This document shows positions 1-11,880 of a stretch of 64,000 bases of DNA, piece by piece. Every line of letters begins with the position of its first letter. The first letter of the stretch is position 1. The notes under the pieces are model-generated. The model was not told where the DNA came from. It saw only the letters and a list, made by a program, of their open reading frames with translations, and did not search any database. The position numbers and the translations under genes were made by a program. The DNA comes from Pieris napi (Eukaryota; Arthropoda; Insecta; Lepidoptera; Pieridae): the NCBI RefSeq assembly GCF_905475465.1, contig NC_062235.1:9496001-9560000 (forward strand). The letters run 5' to 3'.

Positions 1-570
1 GTAGCTGGGTTGCATCGTTTTGAAGATATATAATTATATATATTAAGACAATATTAATGAAGGTATTAAAGATACTTGGAACTGTACTAAGCGTAAGCTG
101 TATAATATAAAATCTTTTTGTAACTCTTACATTTTACAGTAAAAAAAATATTCCTGCTTGCAAATAAAAATTCTTGTATTAATGCTTCTTATGCATCTAC
201 TTACATCTTACTTACATAAAGAACAAAACCATAGGACATATAACATATAAACTTTACTAAATTTTAGGCATAAAATTTTTAAATAAAATTTAAAAATATG
301 ACGTTTGAATAAAATGATATTAAACATGCTTGTTCAGTTTAAATAAAAGTATGCAAATATATTTATATTATGTTTTAAATTTAAGTGCGAATTTTAAATT
401 ATTGATTAAAAATACATTAAATAATTACGTTGCTTTGTTACAACTACTATGTTAAGACAATCCTCACAATAAAGTTTGTATATTGCTTTATATAAATGTC
501 GTTGTAGCAATCAGTGCCCTATTTACGAAATCTAATAATATTCCACTGCACATGCATCCTACTAACGTAC

Positions 571-742
571 CGAAAAGCGCCGACCATTGAGCTTTCGGTC
601 GATACAATGGATAATCTTTTGGAAAACTTTCCTCACTCCATAAAAACTTCACTGACACTTTGTAAACAGCCATATCAACATCACACGCGGAACACAAACT
701 GTTTACGAAAAACAAGATGGCCGCCACTAGCGGTCGAGCCAT
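571..742 (-). CDS. First coding exon of a secreted spondin-domain protein (partial)
   Basis: Read leftwards from an ATG at 742-740, this exon encodes 57 codons plus one base. Residues 1-19 (MARPLVAAILFFVNSLCSA) look like a cleavable signal peptide: short basic start, hydrophobic core, small residues before the probable cut. The mature part opens with CDVDMAVYKV and runs through a WSEE motif, then FPKDYPLYRP and QWSALFG. This is the characteristic N-terminal pattern of the Spondin_N domain. A splice donor (TTCG/GTACGT, intron GT at 570-569) ends the exon in phase 1 just after the QWSxLFG motif, where the family continues with G-x-SH. The open frame beyond 571 is intron and has no spondin character. 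There is no Reeler domain between signal and Spondin_N, so an M-spondin/mindin-like protein fits better than full F-spondin. The remaining exons must lie left of the window. Spondin proteins are secreted matrix or adhesion factors. Family call fairly sure; orthology not. Confidence 0.75.
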
Positions 743-1000
743 GATAGCAAGCGCTCGTCTAATTCATATAAACACTGCAATTTGCTCTAACGAAATAGCG
801 TTTTAATTTCACGGTTTCGTACACAGCCAAATGTTTTGGTGGTGTTTTAATTTCGTTCGTTTTCCGCGTGCGTGCAACGGGGCCGAGGAGAGAGTGTGGA
901 CTTTTCTATTTTGAGTCCCCTTTGCCGTCCGGACAGAAATAAACAGTGGGCGACGAATCGTATTTATGTAAGGCGTTTTCAGCGTTTGTTTCAGCTAATC
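743..1000 (-). promoter_or_regulatory. Probable promoter and 5' UTR of the spondin-domain gene
   Basis: This is the stretch immediately upstream of the spondin ATG on the minus strand. It is richer in G+C than the surrounding DNA, especially 840-960, as expected of an insect promoter and 5' UTR. I see no clear TATA box at a convincing distance and cannot fix the transcription start. The call rests on position and composition only. Confidence 0.4.
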
Positions 1001-2984
1001 CAAATACCCGTAATTCACACTTGGCTAAAGTCGTGCTGTTAGCTTAAAATATATTTTTTCACTAAGAAACACGTCATCAATTAATACTTGTAAAAGAATA
1101 ATTATCATCATACTTTTATTATATATACGCCGGCCGGCGCCACTGCTTTTTCATAACTCATAAAACGCTTGATGCTTGTAGGTATAAAAAAGGATATTGT
1201 TTAAAAATTGTGTTTGCCATTAAATATGCAGGGACCATTCATAGAGTAATTATTTATTCTTAATTTAAAAATAGGAACTTATTTCTTATTTTTATAAATG
1301 AAGGTTTCCACTTTTATTTTATGTCACCATAAATTTTAACAATATCTTTAACCTAAAAAGTTCTTAAAATCAGTAAGAAGCCACTAAGTGATCTCAGGTG
1401 TCTTAGCTACCTGCAGATTTTATTGAGGGACACTTAACCCGGATCGAATGCCCGCGCTGATTGATTGATTGTACGCACTTGATTGAAAAGGTTTCTACGG
1501 CCCTCTGAAAAAGTAAAGCATAAACGGTCAATTTTTATTACACGCCATAGAGTTCATATAAAGTAGTAACGTATCAAACTTTACAAAGGAAAATTATAAA
1601 CGCTAGTTGTTGTAGCGTTTATATATAAAAACACTGCATAATACAAATAAATTAACTCATTGTATTTCTTTATCCTAATTCAGTGTTGGTTTATATAAAG
1701 ACGATTCTTTGTCCGTCTTGTTATCTACAAACTTATAAACAACAAACAATAATGTCCAGGTTGCACACAACACAGTTTTGAAGAACGTTCGTTCTTAAGG
1801 CAAAATTTTGGGTATTATGTTTGACATTCTTATGTTCCTGTTAAAATAAATGGTTTTTATTAACAAATAAAGCTAATATTGCCTTTAGTTTAACTGAGCA
1901 CAACAAACTTCAACCACTTGTTTAAAAAAAATGCGTAAGTTATTTTACATACGTCTTACAGACTTTTAAATAAAACAATGAAAATTGAATAACGCCGTGT
2001 CAACGATAAAAGCTATGACGTTATATTGTCTACGTTAATAATTCCAGTTAAATGACACACATTATAACGTCACTGTAGAATGATAACCTCAAAAAACCAT
2101 TTCTTTTCTTAGACTCTTATGTAATTTTTTTTATATTATTAATAAATAAACCAATTAAAAATATGGACAAAAACACATAATAATATTTTACGTACATAAA
2201 CGAAATAAAATATTTTTTTCGCTTCCTGTAATGTTTGGTCCTCTGGACATACGAGGGTATCATTCTACAGCGACGATAAGTAAAGCAATTATTTTCCAAC
2301 GTATATCAACGTTGACCCATCATATTGAATAAAGAATTTTAACCCGTCATGCAACGATTAAAACCATGTTCCATCAATCACCGGCTGACCCACGTCTCGG
2401 TCAAAATGATCCTGGGGTCTTATGTGTCGGAACAATATCTTTATTTCCTTTACATAATATCAAAGAATTACCGTTTGTAACTCTTCTGTTGAAATGATTT
2501 ATGGTTGGTGGTTTTCGTGCGTAGAGAACTATGTTTTGTTTTTGTTCTCACTGTAAATACATATACTGCTCCTTTGTAGTACTTTTTATTGTATTTAAAT
2601 TCTATATATTTGTATATATGAGTCTTTAAATTTAAATTTTATTCATGCTATTTTTAAAGTAAGTCTGCAGAATATACATTTATTTTTAACATTATTTATT
2701 TTAAGATTTTTAAGATCGAAGTAGTAGTGAAGGTAGTTTGAAAGTAGCATAATATACCTTCAAACTACATGTATGTAGTAACTAAATGTTTCTTACTGTT
2801 AACATGCATACAATGTTATTATAAATATTTAAAGATATTCTAGACTCTAGAGTCTAGATCATTGAATATCGGGATGTACATCGAACATCGAATTGTGTAT
2901 AAACATTCTTATTATACATAAACGGAAAAGATTTATAATTTTTGTATTGTACTTACTTTATTTGACGTATTCTCGACCCCTGGA
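1001..2984. other. Gene-free AT-rich DNA
   Basis: No exon, RNA gene or recognisable transposon body was found. The short ORF at 2117-2299 is lysine/tyrosine/isoleucine-rich chance coding. The only structures noted are an imperfect inverted pair (GTAGTTTGAA near 2735, its complement near 2758) and a perfect 20-bp palindrome at 2839-2858. Confidence 0.5.
2839..2858. repeat. Perfect 20-bp palindrome
   Basis: TCTAGACTCTAGAGTCTAGA equals its own reverse complement. Flanking GATATT (2834-2839) and GAATATC (2865-2871) extend the symmetry imperfectly. No known site is recognised. Confidence 0.8.
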
Positions 2985-3296
2985 GGGGGAAAGGGCGTCC
3001 ACAGTGAGCTTCGCATTTGCAAGTATACGATGCCACGCTTCCGCTTTCCTTGCGTGTTCCAAACAAGCGCCTGCTTGAGAATTTCTTCGGAGTGCTTGGC
3101 CTATCTAGTTCGACTTGCGTCACTTGAACTGCTGGCTAATCGGGGTTTCTCAGCAGTGCCCCCTGAGTAGCTCGTTGGAGATCTTCTTGGGCCGGTAGAT
3201 ACCCAGAATACGGCGGTGATAGTAGAGGACGAAGACTTGGAGCCGGTTCTAGATGTCGTTAGTCACCTCCCATATCTCACACCTATACAGCAGCAT
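2985..3296 (-). pseudogene. Dead non-LTR retrotransposon, C-terminal part of the endonuclease-reverse transcriptase ORF
   Basis: Translated on the minus strand from 3296, one frame reads MLLYRCEIWEVTNDI, stop, NRLQVFV, YYHRRILGIYRPKKISNELL and later ISQQFK. With its stops ignored, this matches the region after the reverse transcriptase of CR1/RTE-type elements (LLYGCETW... RILGI... KISNEEL). At least four in-frame stops and a frameshift near 3055 interrupt it; in the shifted frame a GKRKRG motif follows, as in the family. It is an old 5'-truncated fossil with no host function. The family is inferred from motifs and the exact clade is not determined. Confidence 0.65.
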
Positions 3297-5589
3297 ATAA
3301 AAATTACTGGTTTAAAACTTTTAATTTGCTACGTTATCTCTGAGTAACATAGGGTTTATTTATTTACAACATAAATATCCAGAATTAGGTACCAATGTAC
3401 CCAAAACATTTGACAAACTCATCAAATTATCAAGAAACTTGTCATAATGTGGTAATAAATAATAAAATTAATAATTGTAATTAGTAATTGTGGTATTTAT
3501 GTATGCCACCAGCTACGTAGGGTTCTTGTCAAGAGAAGAAGAGGATTTTACTCAGGATTTTTTTTAAACTAAGCACTTCATTTAAAGATATTAAACTTTA
3601 TTAATAACATTAGTGATTTATTAAAATTTTGGCCAAATAAGAAACAGTTTGCGAGGCCATTCTTCAAGATTAAAAAACTTTCGAGATGCCCATCGCAAAG
3701 GAGTTTTACGGCTCAAAATGAAAATTTGATCAAGTTCATACTTGAGTTGAAAATTAACTTTCGTGGGAAATTTTTGGTACAAATATAGAAATTTTCTTTT
3801 CTCTATAATTCAGTAAACATATTGCGTTATTTTGATATTATTTCCGTCAATGGTGAACTTGATAAATACTATTAGACTTGCGAGTAAAACAATTTTTCTG
3901 AGATAGTCTGTGTAATGTCCCAACAACATCTGTAATACAGTAATACACTAAGCAGAATATCTATAGTTACATTCTCTATGGAAGAAGCAAAAGAGAGAGA
4001 ATACGTGTATCGGTATGTCTGTCTTGTTTTGTAATTTTAATGCATTTAAAATATTCTATACTATAGAATATCAGATCATCCTCTTGGACCTCATAACTCA
4101 CAACAGTTGGAGCTTTGAAGTTGTTCATTAAAAGTCGAGTATGACCATATAGTAAATATTTCAATCAAGTCAAGTTGATGATGACCATGATTTAAATGGA
4201 ACACAAAACATTTTTTTTTAATTTGATCCGTAACTTAAATTATATAGCCTGGTTGCACATTTCTTTCGATATATACGATGATATTATATCGATAACCTTG
4301 AAATTAAATTACTAAATTTATATCCATAGTGTTTCTTCCATAAAACAAATGTTGTATCAACTGAAATATAATATTAAAATAGGAGAGTGATGAAATTCTT
4401 GCACAAACTACGGTCGTCGCTGAAGAATTTAATCTGTGAAAATGTTAGCAGAGAGCGCGAGGTGCTTCGTGAACAAACTACGTGAAAGGACAAAACATTT
4501 CTAGAAATAGTACGTATTTATTTCTATTAAATGTTTTATATAATTAATATTTATTTTTTGAGATTGTGTCTGTTAAGGGCGAAACAAACCTGGACAAACG
4601 AAAAAAAACAAATTTTACAAGACATATTATTTAAAACGTGATAAAATTTAATTTGCGATAAGTGAAATTATTCATACAATTTAAAGAAAGACTCACTGTA
4701 AGGCTACCCTGCAAAATAAATACCGTTATCGAATGAATCGCTCATTATTTTAAACAGTGTACTAGTGTACACTTAAGGGTACCACTCTTAAACTCTTGTA
4801 CCAATTTATATAATTATGAAGTTGCTTAACGATGCAACCTTAATTTTATATAGTACCTTGATTATCCATAATTCCCAAAAACTAATTTATTTAGGTATTA
4901 AAGTAAGAAGGCGTAGCAAAAGTATTAAAACCATTTTTTTTAAATGGTATTATTTTTAAAAAGACAAAGCATTTTCAAAATTAATTGTTGTCAGCTAAAC
5001 CTTATTGGAAAATTACTACCGAAAGTGATATTAATCCGCTTAAAAAATACATGTAAAAAGAGAATTCTGAAAATCTGTAATCGCATTTCAAATCCAATCA
5101 ATTAAGGCAATCCATTAGCTTTAAAAATCATAAAATTGATCCCAGTTCAAACTCTAATAAATTCCTATAATAAATTCAACATGCCGATAATTTATTTGAC
5201 ATGATTGTGATGCGAGGAAAGGTTTGATTGCAAAATGAAATATATACACAACGAATTGTATTTTGATGTCTGTACGTAGAATTTTAGCAAAATTAGATTA
5301 TCATTTTCATTATTTACAAAATAATAAAAAGTAAAACAGTTTTATATGTTCTATTAAGAAACGTTGTTTGACACTGTACACACCAAAACGTGGTGCGACG
5401 TCCGACTCTACAGTTCTGCATTCAAACATTCATTAGATTTTGATAAAACATCGTGAGTACAGCAAGTCTGAGACCCAAAAGTCGTCAGGTTGTGTTCAGG
5501 TACATAATTGAACAAGACTATAGAGCAACGGGTTAACATATATATGTGTATTTTACTTATATATACTTTATAACATCCTTGACTTCGTC
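3297..5589. other. Gene-free AT-rich DNA
   Basis: I see no exon, RNA gene or transposon end here. The 62-codon minus ORF at 3976-4164 has no recognisable family and the composition of its surroundings. Confidence 0.5.
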
Positions 5590-5601
5590 TAATTTTTAAA
5601 A

Positions 5602-5609
5602 TGCAACAG
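5602..5609. repeat. hAT target-site duplication, left copy
   Basis: TGCAACAG immediately precedes the terminal CAGTGGCGTAG. The identical 8-mer follows the right end at 6187-6194. Confidence 0.85.
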
Positions 5610-6186
5610 CAGTGGCGTAGTTAGGTGACCAAGGGCCCTGGGGCAAATTAAAAAATGGGGCCCCACTGCTATGTAAACTGATTAGGTTTTATCAAATAAA
5701 AATATGAAATATACAAATACTTTAAAAATTCTAAGCTACTTAAGCTTTTTTGTGCAGGGCAGGTAAAAAAAATTAAACAGTAACAACATAGAGAAGATTC
5801 AAGGGTTGATATAAAGGTCGGGCCTACCTACCAACTGACTAAATAACAATGATATAAAAAAAAAATCCAAGCTTTAGTTTTCGCAAAAGTATCAATGACT
5901 TCGTTTAAATCCAGGCTTGATGCGGTTTTGTTTTCAATTGCTATCTAATTCGCGTTATACAATGAGCTGTAGCCGAAATTTTGGTAATTCCTTAGGCATT
6001 TCTTTTGAATTTCTCTCAATTTGTCTTGATTTAAGTGGGGTTGCAACCTGTCCTATTTATTTTGAAAATGTGAGAAATTTCCAAAAGTTCAAAACGATCG
6101 AGATTTCTAGTAAGGATTCGAGGCCCCCCTGAGCTTGAGGGCCCCGGGGCACTGCCCCGCCTAGCCCCTAGGTAGCTACGCCACTG
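5610..6186 (-). mobile_element. hAT-type DNA transposon remnant, 577 bp, with perfect 8-bp TSD
   Basis: Both ends carry CAGTGGCGTAG-type terminal inverted repeats: left CAGTGGCGTAGTTAGGTG, right (reverse complement) CAGTGGCGTAGCTACCTA. GGGCCCC-rich subterminal stretches follow at both ends. An exact 8-bp duplication TGCAACAG flanks it (5602-5609, 6187-6194), which is diagnostic of hAT transposition. On the minus strand around 5860-5960 a short frame reads IENKTASSLDLNEVIDTFAK. This is like the extreme C-terminus of hAT transposases of the ZMYM/TTF-type group (SIEN..A..LDF.EVID.FA..KAR). The rest of the transposase is missing, so the copy is internally deleted and non-autonomous. The 71-codon plus-strand ORF across 5917-6132 is a shadow. 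Confidence 0.8.
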
Positions 6187-6440
6187 TGCAACAGGCTCAA
6201 ATTGTTGGGACATGTGTACCAAATGGCGGACGACAGAACCCCATAGTCTTTACTGAACTAACAACCTGGTGGCAAGAGAAAACCCGGTAGACCGAGGCTG
6301 CGTTGGTGGGATGGAGTTGTCAAGGACCTTGAATCAATAGGTATTCGAAGTTGTACGCGAGAAGCACGAAATAGATTTCGATAACGAAATATACTTAAGA
6401 AGGCTAAGGCCCACAAGGGGCTGTATTAATGATGATGACG

Positions 6441-7560
6441 ATGATGATATTATTAATCGGTTATTCTCACAATTAGTTCATCTAACTTAGATTAACTTAA
6501 TTAGTTTTCATGTATTTCATATATGAAGATTGATATTACTTAAGTGTTACCTAATGTTCTGTCGTTGCCTTGATGTTCAAATTTACTATTGACTATATTA
6601 TTATATATTTATTTGGGAAACAAAATAGATACATCTCCATACAATAAAAAAGTTAAAAATAAAACATAAGATAAACATATTGGATGTATCCACAACAAGT
6701 TTCACTGATCAAGAATACAGAACAAAGCACAACAAAACATGATAGCACGAAATATAAATCCGGAGAATACAAGGATTAGGACATTAATAGTTGTTTTAAA
6801 TTATTTATTCATAATCTGATATAAGTGAGTAACAATTAAAATACATGCGACGCAGGGGCTCGTCGCTATAGAATAAGAGTACAAAGGAATGTAAATACGT
6901 AAACACGGAATAATTGGCAATTAGTCGGTCCTATTGTACAGAAAATTGTTGACACGTCAGCCGTTTAAATCTATTTCGATATGATTTAACCGAGAATTTT
7001 GACTAATCGCATTATAAAATATAATTGGACTAAGGTATATCGTGCCGAAATAATAATTATTTACACTGAAGACTCGGTTTTTTTGCCGTTAAAGATGAAT
7101 AGTTAAATAGTCGCAAAATGTAGATATATATCTATATATCTAACTATAGCGATCAAATCAAAATATTATAATTATTGGTAGGTACAGATTATTAATTTAT
7201 CTTGTGTGTACGAAACAAAACAGGAACATGGTGGCTTTAACAAGGATAAGAGATAAGTAGAAAACAATATTTAAAACGCATTAGCGCCATTAGTCTAAAA
7301 CTATCGAATGGGATGGAAAATTTGGCGAACTAACTTATGCCGTAAATTTTAATAATAATCGAATATTCACAAACATTTAAATTTAATGCTTATATGTAAC
7401 ATTAAGTATACTGTTAATGTTTCTTTTTGTTCTCAGATATCAACAATGTTTCCCCATTTAAATTTTAATGTATTTAATAAGTATGAGATATAAATCGTTG
7501 ACTGTAATACTATAGTACTCATTTATGTCTTTCTATATATTACGCTATTGAAACGTATTA
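6441..7560. other. Gene-free AT-rich DNA
   Basis: No coding or repeat structure was recognised beyond simple AT-rich sequence. Confidence 0.5.
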
Positions 7561-7985
7561 ACTAATATATATAAATGAAACCCGTTTTCTGTTGTCACGA
7601 CATAACATGAAAACGGCTTGACCGATTTGTCTGATTCTTTTTTTATAATATTCCCTGAAGTACGAGGATGGTTCTTACGGAGAGAAAAAATAAAAAAATT
7701 GAGTGAAAAAGTCTAAAAACAACACTTTTCTATATTCCCATACAAAATATTCGTAATAATATTTAAAGGCAATTTGAACTTTAATACCATATCATAAAGT
7801 TCAAGTGTTAGTGGAGGGGTTCCGGGAAGGTAAATTTTTATTTTTTGAAATAATGTATTTGTTGTATTATCAACTTTCTTTTTTTATCTTACTAGCTAGA
7901 CCGGTGTCCCGAATAGCAGAATAAGTATTTAAAAAAAATAAAGAATCGACTGTTCGGCGGTACAATGTTCGCCTGGCCAGCTAGT
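7561..7985 (+). mobile_element. Non-autonomous Helitron copy, plus orientation
   Basis: The element starts near ACTAATATATATAAATG (the expected TC start appears mutated), continues with AAACCCGTTTTCTGTTGTC and ends GGCCAGCTAGT at 7985. A second copy of the same family in the opposite orientation (16305-16729) has intact TC and CTAGT ends and A/T flanks, which fixes the boundaries. GACCGATTT begins 59 bases from the start. No Rep or helicase coding is present. Confidence 0.75.
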
Positions 7986-8119
7986 ATAATATATATATAG
8001 GTTTATTGTAGAAATGTTTACTACTTAATAATTATTAATTTTTATGTATTGTGTTTCTTTTATTTGCAACGAAGTGTAAATAAATATTTAAACGGATGAG
8101 CTGGCATATAAAACAACAT
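7986..8119. other. Short AT-rich spacer with a possible retroposon tail
   Basis: The TTTGCAACGAAGTGTAAATA stretch near 8065-8086 resembles the tail at 15411-15520, so this may be a remnant of the same non-LTR 3' end. Confidence 0.25.
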
Positions 8120-8248
8120 CAGTGGCGCTACAACCTTTTAGTTCTGGAACTCAGATTTTTGAATCAGTCTTTCTGTGTCTGACACATTACGTCGAATTTT
8201 TGGGTCTATGGCACGCCGGTTTTCTCACGATCTATGGTTTTGCCTTAA
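8120..8248 (-). mobile_element. tRNA-derived SINE, 5'-truncated copy
   Basis: It begins with CAGTGGCGCTACAACC (the element's 3' end, complemented) and contains the diagnostic GTCTGACACATTACGTCGA and TTGGGTCTATGGCACGCCGG segments. The tRNA-like head is missing. Same family as 18001-18283. Confidence 0.7.
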
Positions 8249-11200
8249 AAAATACTATGCGTATATCACTCAATTAAATTTCAAACTTCTCCTAATCTAT
8301 AGGTAATCGGTTAAAACTCCAAACCATCCCGGATTATGTTGTAATGGTCTGTAAATATTGACATTACCGAAACGTGACCTCACAAACTGTCAAAGGCTCA
8401 ACGTCTTTTTCTTTTTAACGCCCCATCGGGCGTAATTCTTGATCGGCTGTCGGTCTTGAGTGTATGAATTTTGAAGCCTTTCATTCAAGAGCACTTGTAT
8501 TTGATAAGATACCGAAGAGGTCTTGTAAGTAACAACAATAGATGTTTAAAAAACTTGTTGAGGTAAAAGCTATTGCCCTCTTGCAGAATTTTTTTTCTAT
8601 TTCATTTACCAGTTTTATAAATATAAAAAACCTGTGGCTGTCACATCATATTTCTTAGTATATGCGCTTGTAGAAATATTTATTGAGACTACTCATTAGG
8701 ATGTGTTTAATCTCGTTTTCTTTAGACATTAACGAATATTACTTTTTGCTGGCTAGAGCAAAACTTCTTTAACGAACACTACATACATTTTGTCTCATCA
8801 ACATTCAAACTTTCATACATTTTGTGAACAACAGTAATATGTTATATGTGAGTTTGTATTATATAATAGACTAGCTATTACGTAAGAATAGCTTACTAGT
8901 CATGTTAAATTTGTCGCTCAGGTATTGAAGATCCATAGTTAGTGAAATGTCCTACATTTCAGAATAGTTGAAGCAACTCGGACATAAGTTTGAGCTCAAG
9001 TTGTTAAACCTTTGTGCTCCAAGGGATGTTGATATGTGACGGCGGGCGATGATAAATGTATATTCACGAATTATGGATAAATTCGTGTATCAATAGTTTA
9101 GAGCTATAACTTGTAACTTTGCTATAGTTTGGTTCAATGTTTATAACAGGCAAATAAAAGATTAGTGTATTAGGTCCATTTAAACTTACGTCTTTGGTTC
9201 TCGGAAGAGAGATAGATTTCATTTTTAAACTTTTTTATAGTGTGAACGCGAATAAGGAATTGTCAGACTTTTAAAAATTCTGCACAAGGCCTTACGAGAA
9301 TATAGTCTTACAATAACGCAAAATCTATATTTCGTTAGGGCAAACTATGAAATAAGCATCATGAAACCTTTCATCACTCAACATTAAAGTATATAAACGG
9401 GCCTAAAACGATATTAGTGTGATAAATTACATTATACAGTAACAATCATGTAACATTCTCATAATTGTAAATTGTTTGAGAAAGGCCGACAGCGTGTTAT
9501 CTCAGAATGAAATGCCAGTTAGATTTATAAGATGGACGCCATTTTGACGGGCACTCCAGGACTAAAACGTTTAATGTTTGTTACATTTGGTAGTATAAAG
9601 TTAATCCTTAATTTTGAACGTGGTTCTGAATTGTGAGTTCTGGTCAAAATTTCGCGATTTTTATGTTTTTAGTATTGAAAATAAAACATACTCGCTTTTG
9701 GAAAAGATAAGATGTATTATGATCCTACCTGCGTTGCATTATGAATGAAAAAAACAATTGGAGCTATGTTGACAAAATGTTTGGTGCGTGGCTAAATTAC
9801 ACTTACTTCATATTAATCACTCAAGTACGTAGTAGTCACAACTAAAGATCGAAGGACCAAAATGTATGTTCCTGAGCCTGATGCTTAAATAATGTACAAT
9901 ATACGAGTATATTATATTAATGATATGAATTGAAATGCTATGGTTATGAGAGACTAAGAAAACCTGAGTGAGCAAATGTTCAACCTTAGCTCGTACATTT
10001 GTTTAAGGCTGATTTAAATTCGTTTTGAAATACCGACTCATATGTTGACAACAATGTAAAACCTAAGTTTACACTTGGGTACGTTTACGGCACTATAGTG
10101 GTCGTAAAGCTGTTTAAAAATGAAATAGCGCGAATGCTAGTTTTAGTAACAAAAAGATATTTAATTAACTTAAATAATGGAAATGGAGCTCGCCACCGAC
10201 CCAACATGCAACCACTTTTTACTTTCGACTTTTTTGTACATAAATCTCTCGTACGTTTTATCTGCAAGTTTTAATTATTTAAGTTAAGCCAAGAGAAATA
10301 TTGCTTTTTGTTAAATAAGTAGGTTAATTTAATGCGGTTATTTTAGACTAATGTTTCAAAAGTTAATATTGGTGTATTTCTTTGAAACTAAACTTATATA
10401 AAAACATTATGTACCTATATAAAGCTTCACAGTTATTGTATATATTTCATAAATAGACGAAACGACTATTTCGCTACTATATCATAAAATTACGTAAACA
10501 TTATCTGAGATATTTAATATATATATAGACTGGGCATGCCCTGTAAAAAATATTGATGATGATAAAACATTCATATAGTTTGAAATGTTATCTTAATTGA
10601 CAATTACGCTCTACTCCATGGATAAAAAAATCGGAAGATTAATTTAAGTTTGTCTAAGTATAATAACACTTTATTTTCGATAAAACAGGACAGAAAAAAG
10701 AAGACAAAAGAGGTATTGGAGTCTTAATATTAAAAGTTTCTTTCAGACAAATAGTATTTTATTGTTTTTTATTTTTCTACTCCGAAGCCAGTTCTAGCCT
10801 ATAGTATGAATATATAAAATGCATTTAGCGCACAAATTATACATTCGACTGAAGACAAATGTTTTAAGCCATAGAGGGTGATCTGGCTGAGACTTTAAAC
10901 ATTTGTCTCCAACTCACCTGTAATGATAGAAATATGCCTTACATTGCACTTTATTATCTACTATTCTATCTTAATTTAAAAACTTTTATATTTACTTTTT
11001 TAAATAAATTTGTTCAAATAATAAACATCACCATCGACAATCTTTTTTCATGCTTACAATAATTATTCACTGGACGATATCTGGCAACACCTGTTTCGTG
11101 GTCGACGGTGCACCTAATTTATTTACCAGTGTTGCCATCAATATAACTCTGAATTAATTATGAAGGGTGTTCCGAGCGCCGCGGAACTAATGGTTTTTTA

Positions 11201-11702
11201 TTGCGAAGCATTATTTTTCATTCATTTTTTCCGTTAAATACCTCGTTAGTTGAATGTTAATTTGTAATGGAAAGTGGTTATGAAAAATACTTAAAGGAAG
11301 AAAACTGTAATTCACTAAATATAAAGTGTAGTCGTGTAGTAGTGTAATCGTGTATTACGATTGTAGCCCTAATTTTTCTATTAAGGAAATTACTGGTATA
11401 CTGCGTATTTATAAACGACTGTAAATAAGGAGCTTATTGACCTGTTTATATATGATGGTTGCAATTGCGCAATATTCAATTTGATGCAATTCAGGACATG
11501 TATATTAAATATTGTGCGGCGGGTAGTACCAACAACATTTTGGCCTTGTTGATCTGCAGTGCAGCTGTGAGAGCCCCGCAGGGTTGGGAAAGTAAATAGT
11601 TTTCGTGAAAATTTTGTTTTTGTTATTGTTACTGACACCTTAATTAATAAATGGTCTGAATCGTAAATAAAAATGGTAATATTATTATTATTTAAAAGTA
11701 CT
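8249..11702. other. Gene-free DNA
   Basis: No exon or transposon body is recognised across 3.4 kb. The small ORFs at 10085-10267 and 11390-11710 (minus) show no family motif. A short inverted pair, TGGCAACAC near 11092 and GTGTTGCCA near 11129, brackets a slightly GC-richer spot whose role is unknown. Confidence 0.45.
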
Positions 11703-11880
11703 GTGCCCAAGGTACAGCATACGAAAAAGAGGAAGACAACTTAGAAGGTGGATAGACCAAATTAAAGAAACAGCATGTACATGGCATAGAGTTGCACAGT
11801 GCAGCAGAGGAATGGCGGGATTTGCAGGAGGCTGTTTCCAGAAAAAGAAAATTGAAACAAAAACGTCTTTAAATGTAAAA
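11703..11880 (+). pseudogene. Dead non-LTR retrotransposon, extreme C-terminus of the RT ORF
   Basis: The frame reads RKRGRQLRRWIDQIKETA, then TWHRVAQ. After a one-base shift it reads EEWRDLQEAVSRKRK and reaches a natural stop near 11873. GRxxRRWxDQIxxTAG.TWxRxAQ.R..WR.LxEA is the standard end of lepidopteran non-LTR endonuclease-RT ORFs. It is the uninterrupted counterpart of the copy at 47941-48640 and so a reference for that copy's foldback insertion site. Confidence 0.7.

Larger units (their letters stand above)
5590..6440 (+). pseudogene. Dead non-LTR retrotransposon 3' end, interrupted by a hAT element
   Basis: The fragment is split in two, with the hAT element at 5610-6186 inside it. 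Joining the flanks conceptually and dropping one target copy, the reading across the junction is NRLKLLGHVYQMADDRTP. It continues with a degraded arginine-rich stretch and then RWWDGVVKDLESIGIRSC, followed by REARNRFR and KAKAHKGLY. This is the usual C-terminal tail of non-LTR endonuclease-RT ORFs (GHVxRM... GRPrlRW... DL... A.nR..W). It ends in a GAT-type microsatellite (6430-6452), a common tail for such elements. Frameshifts and missing codons show it is dead. The left limit is uncertain. Confidence 0.6.

Noticed and set aside
5610..5625. Relationship between the hAT end CAGTGGCGTAG and the SINE end CAGTGGCGCTAC
   Set aside because: The similarity is nine bases; inner sequence, structure and TSD types differ, so it is probably coincidence.
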